From the NCBI GenBank assembly GCA_030737875.1, contig CM060922.1, positions 300,009,456 through 300,073,455 of the forward strand: 64,000 nucleotides of DNA, written 5' to 3'. Each line of letters starts with the position of its first letter. Position 1 is the stretch's first letter. The translations under genes and the position numbers were made by a program. The stretch comes from Allium sativum. Lineage: Eukaryota > Streptophyta > Magnoliopsida > Asparagales > Amaryllidaceae. The notes beneath the pieces were generated by a model. That model saw nothing but the letters and a program-made list of their open reading frames with translations, had not been told where the DNA came from and did no database searches. This document shows, piece by piece, positions 57,701 to 64,000 of the stretch.

Positions 57701-60700
57701 TCCATCGACGGCCATCGAACTGCACTTACAGCGACCTTTTTCAAATTTGATTTGGACATAATTCCAAATCCAACCGTTAGATTTCTAATTTCTAATATTC
57801 TTTAGAAAGCTCTTTTCGATACGAACCCAACGGTTCCGGTTTCAGGAGAATCCGACGGTCCCCGTAATGTCCGTTTGAAATAAATGGTCGAAATTCACGA
57901 ACTGCCGCGGTGCGGCGCGTTCTATTCAGGCCATTATATTATATATATATAGTATATATAATATATATTTCTTCGATTTCTATTTATAACGAAATTTATA
58001 AATAGTTTTGAATTCGTTTCAAAAACCATTTCAACTTCCATTTTAATTCAAATCAAAATCGAATTTTTTCTTATAAGTTCGTTTTAAAATTCATTGCTAT
58101 TCAATTCAAATTTCAATTCATTTTTGAATTCATTTCAATTCGTTTTCAATTCAATTCGAATTCGTTTTCAATTCAATTCGAATTCCTTTTCAATTCAATT
58201 CGATATGGTTTTCAATTCAATTCAATTCAAATTGTTTTTCTATTCGATTCAATTCAAATGGGTTTTCTATTCGATTCAATTCAAATTGGTTTTCTATTCG
58301 ATTCAATTCAAATTGGTTTTAAATTTCAATTCTTTTCAAAATATCAGATTTTTGAAATCACTTTCGATATTCATTATAAAATGAATAAAATCGATATAAA
58401 TATCGTTCACGTCAAAATGGCGTCAATCTAATCAACACGGCTTCATATATCTCTGTTTTCAAATATTCTATTTCAAATATTTCTTTTTCAAAATGTTTCT
58501 ATTTCAAAATGTTTCGTTCAACACATGACTAATCTCAACGGATGAGTATTGTCAACACATGAACCTTTATTTTATATTGATAAAGATGTAAATTTTATTA
58601 TTAAAATATTTCGTTCAACACATGACTAATCTCAACAGATGAGTACTGTCAACACATGAACCTTTATTTTATAATATTCTTTATTTTTCAAATTGGAATG
58701 AGGCCCAATCAATTACCATATAGCGTTAACTATATGGATTTTCTACAACACAGATATTCAATAACAACGATGAATATTCAACCATCATCCAAGGTGCATT
58801 CTACACTGTATAAGCATCAAATATAAATATTCAACGCTTATAACAGTTTGTCAATATATCGATCGACATACAACTAACTATTGGGATTAGTGTACGTCAT
58901 ATATCATCCCAATACCCGTGTGGGGTTTTAAGCAATCAAACACAGATTTTTATTAGTGCAGTTGGGCGATGTGTAAAATTTATCGTCCCAATCAATGTCC
59001 TTCAAATAGGTGTACATAAACAAACCGTCCAGTTTGTAAATGAATATTTATTTATTCACATTCACGTTAAAAATTATATTTTTAATGATCAAATATTTTA
59101 TTTTAACCCATGAATTTTTATTCAGTTCATTTACAAAATAAAAATGATATTTTTATTTTTCTAACTTATTTTAGAAAATTTCGGCGGCATAACGGCATGA
59201 TACTAGAAACGGGACGAGGCCTAGCCTTATCCCCGGTCTAGTGAAGGCCCACGCCATTCACACATCAATCATATCAATTTCATTTCACCAAACAATTCAA
59301 ATCAACCCAAACAATCTAACTAACTACACAACCAAACAATTAAACAAACAAGCCATCCATGGTCTGTGGATGACGGGTGTCGGGTGCTACTAAACACCGT
59401 CTGCATCCTAGTATATATATATATAACTAGAGAAGAAATAGAAGAGTGAGAAATTCTCACCGAAAGCTATCCCAACTTCACGACACTCCAATTTTAGAGA
59501 TCTTCGTCGTTCTCGCCTTTTCGTCCTCTTCGTTGCCCGTAGACACTACATATGTAAAAATCGAATTTTTACTACGATGTTCAATATATAAAAATCCCAT
59601 TTCAAAAAAATATAGATTTCGCCTTTATAAAAATAAAGATTTCGCCTTTATAAAAATATCATTATAAAATTCACATCTTTATTTCGATGTTCAATATATA
59701 AAAATCACATTTTTATCTCGATGTTCAATATATAAAAATCACATTTTTATCTTGATGTTCAATATATAAAAATCACATTTTTACTTCGATGTTCAATATA
59801 TAAAAATCACATTTTTACTTCGATGTTCAATATATAAAAATCACATTTTTACTTAAATGTTCAATATATAAAAATCACATTTTTACTTAAACCCCCAGCA
59901 TAAAAATCTCATTTTTATATTTCTAAAAGTCTCCTCCTTATATTTTTAAAAATCAAAACTCTTCTTGTTTGAATCAAAACTTTTCTTGTTTGAAAAATCA
60001 AAACCTTTCTAATGTAACCATTTAATCTTTTAATCCATATTTACTATATAAAAACTGATTTTAAAAATATGGGTTTTAACATCTAATACTGATTTTATAA
60101 ATATATTTTTAACATAAGAAAACTGATTTTAACTATGCTAAACCTATACAGAAAAACTGATTTTTATACATTGTAAAACTGTATTTCTATAGATTATAAA
60201 ACTGTATTTTATTTATTAAAAAAAAATTGTGTTTGAAAACTGAAATGGTTGTAAAGGAAAACTCACTGTTTTTTTTTCTTTCAGGCGATATACCGATCGT
60301 CGTTCACCGATTTGGGTTCATCGCAGCTTCCTTCTCGCGGCGCCGGAGCTGGTGGATCTGCGGTGGAGGGTGAAGGAAGAAGGGGATAGGAGGCAAACGG
60401 TGGTGGAGGGGCTGAGGCATGAGTCAGTGCTGGAGCTAGGGGAATGGGGAAATCGCGCGTCCGGAGGGGGGGTTGCGTCGCCGAGCAGCAGAGGGGGGGG
60501 TCGTCGCCGGCGCGCGCGCGGTGGTGGTCCCACCTGGAGGCGCGATTTAGTTCTAGGGTTTTTTTTCTTTATTTTGATTCGATTTTTTTTAATCGGGGGG
60601 GGGGGGGGGGGGGGGGTCTGCTGAGTGTTATAGGAGGGAAGAGAAGGAATTTTTAATTTATTTAATTAATTTATTTACTAAAAGTTGACTTTCACATAGG

Positions 60701-61546
60701 ACCTCTAAACGAGGCCCACCGCCTGTCGTCCACAGCGTTTTACCCCCATTCCGAACACAATGGAATATGTATCGTAGGTTGATTCGATCGTTTGAATCGG
60801 TTTCCGTTAAATTTACATTTAAATCACTATATTGAATTTTAAACGTACATTTCAAATTACCGGGGTCACATACTAACTCTAAAAATTCTCGAAAAATATT
60901 TTCTAACTTCGTATTGACGATACGGTCCTAACAAAACTAGCTTCGTCGAATTCTGAGACCGTTTGAAAAACGGCCATTTTCCAGTCGATTAAAATCAACT
61001 GAAACTGGTCAAACGCGTTTTCCTTTGCCACACTCACATATTGATTCGAAAAATTATGAAATTTGAAACCTAGCAATAATTTGACACTGCAGATCCAACA
61101 AAAGTGGTTTCGTCGAAATCCGAGGTCATTTGCAAAATGTCTATTTTTAAGGGCCTGAATTCCATAGCGACTATTCAAAATCTTCAACTGAACATATCTT
61201 TTGATTCCCGCTATGAAATTTTGATTTTTCAGATTCGCTGGAAAGATATTCTCGATTAGATCCTAATGTTTTTGGTTTCACTAAAATCCGGTTTGTTTTG
61301 CACCCGGTACATTCAATTGAAGTTTGAAATCGAATTATCGAACTACCGCGCCATTTTCAATTCTATTTATAATTATATATAAATATTTATATTCTAACGA
61401 CGACGTATATAACATATACGTTCTAATTATATTCAAAATAAATTTCTCGTCGATTTTATTTAAAATAATTCATTTTAAATAATCAAAATTCGCTAAAATT
61501 GCCAAAATAAAAATTTTAAACTGGCCCAGATTTTCGGGTTGTTACA
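54784..61546 (-). repeat. LTR C1 (6.8 kb)
   Basis: Contains, in element sense (right to left): U3-like start; C-rich leader 60617-60270 with a run of 22 C (G on the plus strand, 60595-60616), ending in GTGAGT at 60266-60261; six 34-bp units at 59891-59687; AT-rich array 58330-58130; hairpin block 55200-55116; terminus at 54784. The same order occurs in LTRs 17594 and 24951. Confidence 0.9.
59687..59891 (-). repeat. 34-bp tandem array in LTR C1
   Basis: Six units of TGTTCAATATATAAAAATCA plus CATTTTTACTTCGA on the plus strand. Unit length equals that of the array at 19176-19413 and the reverse complement shares TTTTTATATATTGAA, so the arrays are homologous with drifted unit sequence. Confidence 0.88.
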
Positions 61547-62583
61547 ATCTCCCCCACTTAAAACTTTTCGTCCCCGAAAAGGAACAAAATCGAAAGTGGT
61601 TTGATTAATCAACTCTACGTTCGATCTGGCTTTCATTCTCCAACTTTTCAGTTTCTGAGAATTTTCAAAATTTCAAAAATTTGGCTAACACCCTAAACTT
61701 TCAAAAAATTTCGCCATAACCTCCCCTGCACCGGGAGCATCGGGGAATTTCAAATAGCTTCCCCGGTCCTTCTAATCTCAAAAAGAAAAAGAAAATGCCG
61801 AGCGGCTAGCCAATCGGCTCATAAAATCATCATCACCCAAACAAAATAGTAAATTATGTAGTAAACATGTACCTATTTGTCGGGCAAACAAATTTTATTC
61901 TTCGGCTCTAGCCTCTTTGCTATGACCTGTTCAATGTAAGTATAGGTATATGCAAGCAAATGCGACCAATTTTCAATACAATTCAATATTTGATGCTATT
62001 AGGCATAATGGTTCAAAATTAGCAAACAAATAGGCAAACAACACAAACATCAATCAATTAGTGAATTAGAGTTTCAAATTCATTATCTTTGATACATATA
62101 CCAAAAATCATGTTTTGGATGCCAAATCACAACAATAGGCCTTATCTAATTTTTGGTCCTCACACCAGTCAATAGGAAATATATAAATATCACATCTTCA
62201 AAACACGAACATAAATTCTAATGATGATCAATCAATCATCAGAACCATTTCCGGGTGTCTAGAATGTGATTCTATATCTATCCAGTATATTAAAATTTCA
62301 AATACACGTTTGCAAGGCGTATATGCAAAATCTTTATATACTGGACTATCCAAATCTATATAAACTAAATAATCAAATACGAATAATTGATTTTAAATTT
62401 TCAAAACAAAATTGGTTTTCATTTTTCAAATATACTCTTCACACTCGTTCTAGGATACTACTGATCCCATCTCTAACGAGTCATCCCATTGGATATTACT
62501 AATCCAATATCTGATGAATTCTTTCGTATGGTTCTAATGTGGCTTTTTCTCTGAGCTTTGTAAACCAAAGCTCTGATACCAAC
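61547..62583 (-). other. Internal region of long-LTR element C (1037 bp)
   Basis: Holds the primer site (62581-62570), stem-loops at 62515-62440, the GCCCGACAAATAGGTACATG stretch near 61871-61890, the pre-tract conserved segment and the purine tract. No gene. The segment homologous to 24590-24640 has a one-base length difference relative to copy A, so any ancestral reading frame is lost. Confidence 0.8.
62440..62516 (-). promoter_or_regulatory. Post-primer stem-loops, copy C
   Basis: Minus strand: the outer stem ACTCGTT/AACGAGT is as in copy A. The inner stem is GGGAT/ATCCT, where copy A has AGGAT/ATCCT, replacing an A-U pair by a G-U pair that keeps pairing. The upstream hairpin ATTGGAT/ATCCAAT is also present. 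Confidence 0.6.
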
Positions 62584-64000
62584 TGTGACGGCAAGGAATT
62601 TCGCTCGGTTCGAACCAGTCGCTAAACCGATCCAGACCGTTCGAGACACCCTATCGTTTGAGAACATGACAAAATAGAACGCAGACGGGAGAACATTTCC
62701 TTGTATATTACAACAATTCCATCAGATTACAAGAATATACATAGTATAAATGAATATTACACAGAAATATCAGAGATTTTAATTACATTTAAATACATCG
62801 CAGCGGAAAATAATACAATACACAACTAGAAGAGAATATACGGATACAAAGCCTTCCGGATATCATTCCAGCTGTAAAGGATCCTGTGAATATAAATCTG
62901 CAAAACCAAAACTACTAGCTGCCCGTGTCAAAATAGGGGCACCCAGAGTTTAGGTTAAAACAATAAACCCCAGGTCAGTCATGTGACTGGTGTGAGAACT
63001 AAAACAGTTATTGATTCTTTATTTTAAAAGTTAGGTAAATCAAGGGACCACGCCGTATAACACGGAACGGGTTTCCTCCCAAGAATACCAGTGCATAAAA
63101 CAAACAGCGCAATGCTAAATAAAGAAAAATGAAGCTGTTATAAGACCCAGGTCCTATCACACAATGCAACGCAAGCCGGGGGATAGGGTTTTCCCTTATA
63201 ACAGCCAAAGAATGCTTGATACGTTTAAAACAAATCATTTGATACTATTATAAGTGCATAGTGTATAAAACAACTTCAAATCATAAGTATCAATCATAGG
63301 CGACATGAGCGTCCCATGCCACTATGTCGCCACATATAGGTTTACAATCAAAACCGCAATGTCGTATTGGAAGTTGGGTTATCATTTATGGTATGAACCG
63401 AGGCTAGGGGCAAGATCCTCACCGATTCGAGACGCTCTAGTCCGCCCCTCAGGAACAGCCGCAACTGGCCCTTGGATCGTCAGGGCCGGTCCACCGATGT
63501 GGATTATAATGCCTGAACAATACGTTTCTCCGCCCTTTGGGGTGTAAGCCTGGCCCGTCAGCCGACCAGAAGCATCGGCCGAAACCGATATCACGAGGCG
63601 CCTCGCTTTTCAGCAAGTAATAATAAGCAACATCCACATGAGTCAAACTCGTCAGCCAGTTCAAGCACTGACGCCACTCCTAACTAAAAAGAAAATGCAT
63701 GTCCCCCCTGAGGTCCGTCTCCCGTTTTTGGTTCATACCGGGTGTGAAACTCGCGAAGTAAACGTTACACAAAGCTACGCCACAAAGGCCTTGCTTCGAT
63801 CATCAACCACAAGACTTTGCTTTTCAACAGAAGCCTTGATCATTTGCCACTTAAGCATGCCACACAGGCGATTCACTCCATGCGATTGATATCCATCAAT
63901 ATATAACCCCTGAGCTCGTACGTCTCAGAGAAGGGCGTTAAGCAAGAGAATAAATTCTCCGCCGCCAAACAGATATATATTTAATAGAGATCAATCACAC
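62584..64000 (-). repeat. LTR C2, partial (element 5' LTR, 3' end)
   Basis: First 1417 bp (plus coordinates) match LTR C1 from 54784 with about 14 substitutions and small indels, including loss of a few bases (CCA region near 62878). Hairpin block at 62914-62998. The rest lies beyond the window. Confidence 0.9.

Larger units (their letters stand above)
54784..64000 (-). mobile_element. Long-LTR, short-interior retrotransposon (copy C), right LTR cut by window end
   Basis: Minus-strand element: LTR C1 54784-61546 (6763 bp), interior 61547-62583 (1037 bp), and the element-5' LTR from 62584 past the window end. On the minus strand the LTR begins TGTAACAACCCG and ends TTGCCGTCACA. Primer site TGGTATCAGAGC is at 62581-62570 and purine tract AAGTGGGGGAGA at about 61559-61548. 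Interior length and layout match copy A at 17594, although the LTR ends differ, so it is a sister subfamily. About 14 differences over the 1417 bp of overlapping LTR suggest a young insertion. It lands in the protease region of element Z. The outer target duplication cannot be checked here. Confidence 0.9.

Noticed and set aside
60352..60656. Gly/Arg-rich overlapping frames
   Set aside because: Produced by the G-rich complement of the leader and the G22 run; antisense to the element.

Overview
This window is nuclear DNA of a flowering plant, probably a eudicot; the species cannot be named from the sequence. The evidence is plant-type LTR retrotransposons primed by initiator tRNA-Met, a plant CACTA transposon, and two fossil plant genes (an ABCG7-like transporter and a DUF3475 protein). 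I see no intact host gene. Nearly everything is nested transposable elements, typical of pericentromeric or intergenic plant chromatin.

Layout. 1-7708: an ABCG7-like pseudogene (minus strand) is split inside its ABC signature exon by a 6.7 kb CACTA transposon (927-7641, TSD TAC). That transposon carries a 2.0 kb gag-only LTR retrotransposon (2411-4455, TSD GTTAA). 7709-13104: low-information DNA, a probable minus-strand Ty3 LTR (about 9457-10729) and a LINE ORF1 fossil (minus). 13110-31915: a Ty1/Copia element (TSD GCAAT) cut in its RNase H region by a 13.7 kb element (17594-31278, TSD GTGTT). 32055-32771: DUF3475 pseudogene (minus). 33031-42320: a minus-strand element of a related long-LTR subfamily whose left LTR is a chimera. 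42321-54783: a gag-protease remnant of a Ty3 element (Z), interrupted by a nearly complete Tekay/Del-like chromovirus (Y, 42577-54306, TSD AAGAC). 54784-64000: a second long-LTR element on the minus strand, running off the window.

The notable system is the long-LTR family. Two members (17594-31278 and 54784-64000) have LTRs of about 6.3 and 6.8 kb around only about 1.03 kb of internal DNA with no gag or pol. A third subfamily (36426-42320) has a 5.9 kb LTR and 1.4 kb internal DNA. Their LTRs diverge, but they share a primer site, a stem-loop just downstream of it that shows compensatory base changes, a two-hairpin block about 400 bp from the LTR 3' end, AT-rich tandem arrays at matching positions and a polypurine-tract box resembling that of chromovirus Y. 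I infer a non-autonomous lineage mobilised in trans by a Tekay-like chromovirus.

Relative ages by eye from LTR pairs: chromovirus Y about 0.8% and the 54784 element about 1% divergent (young); Copia about 3% and the gag-only element about 4% (older). These are manual counts and should be recomputed by alignment.
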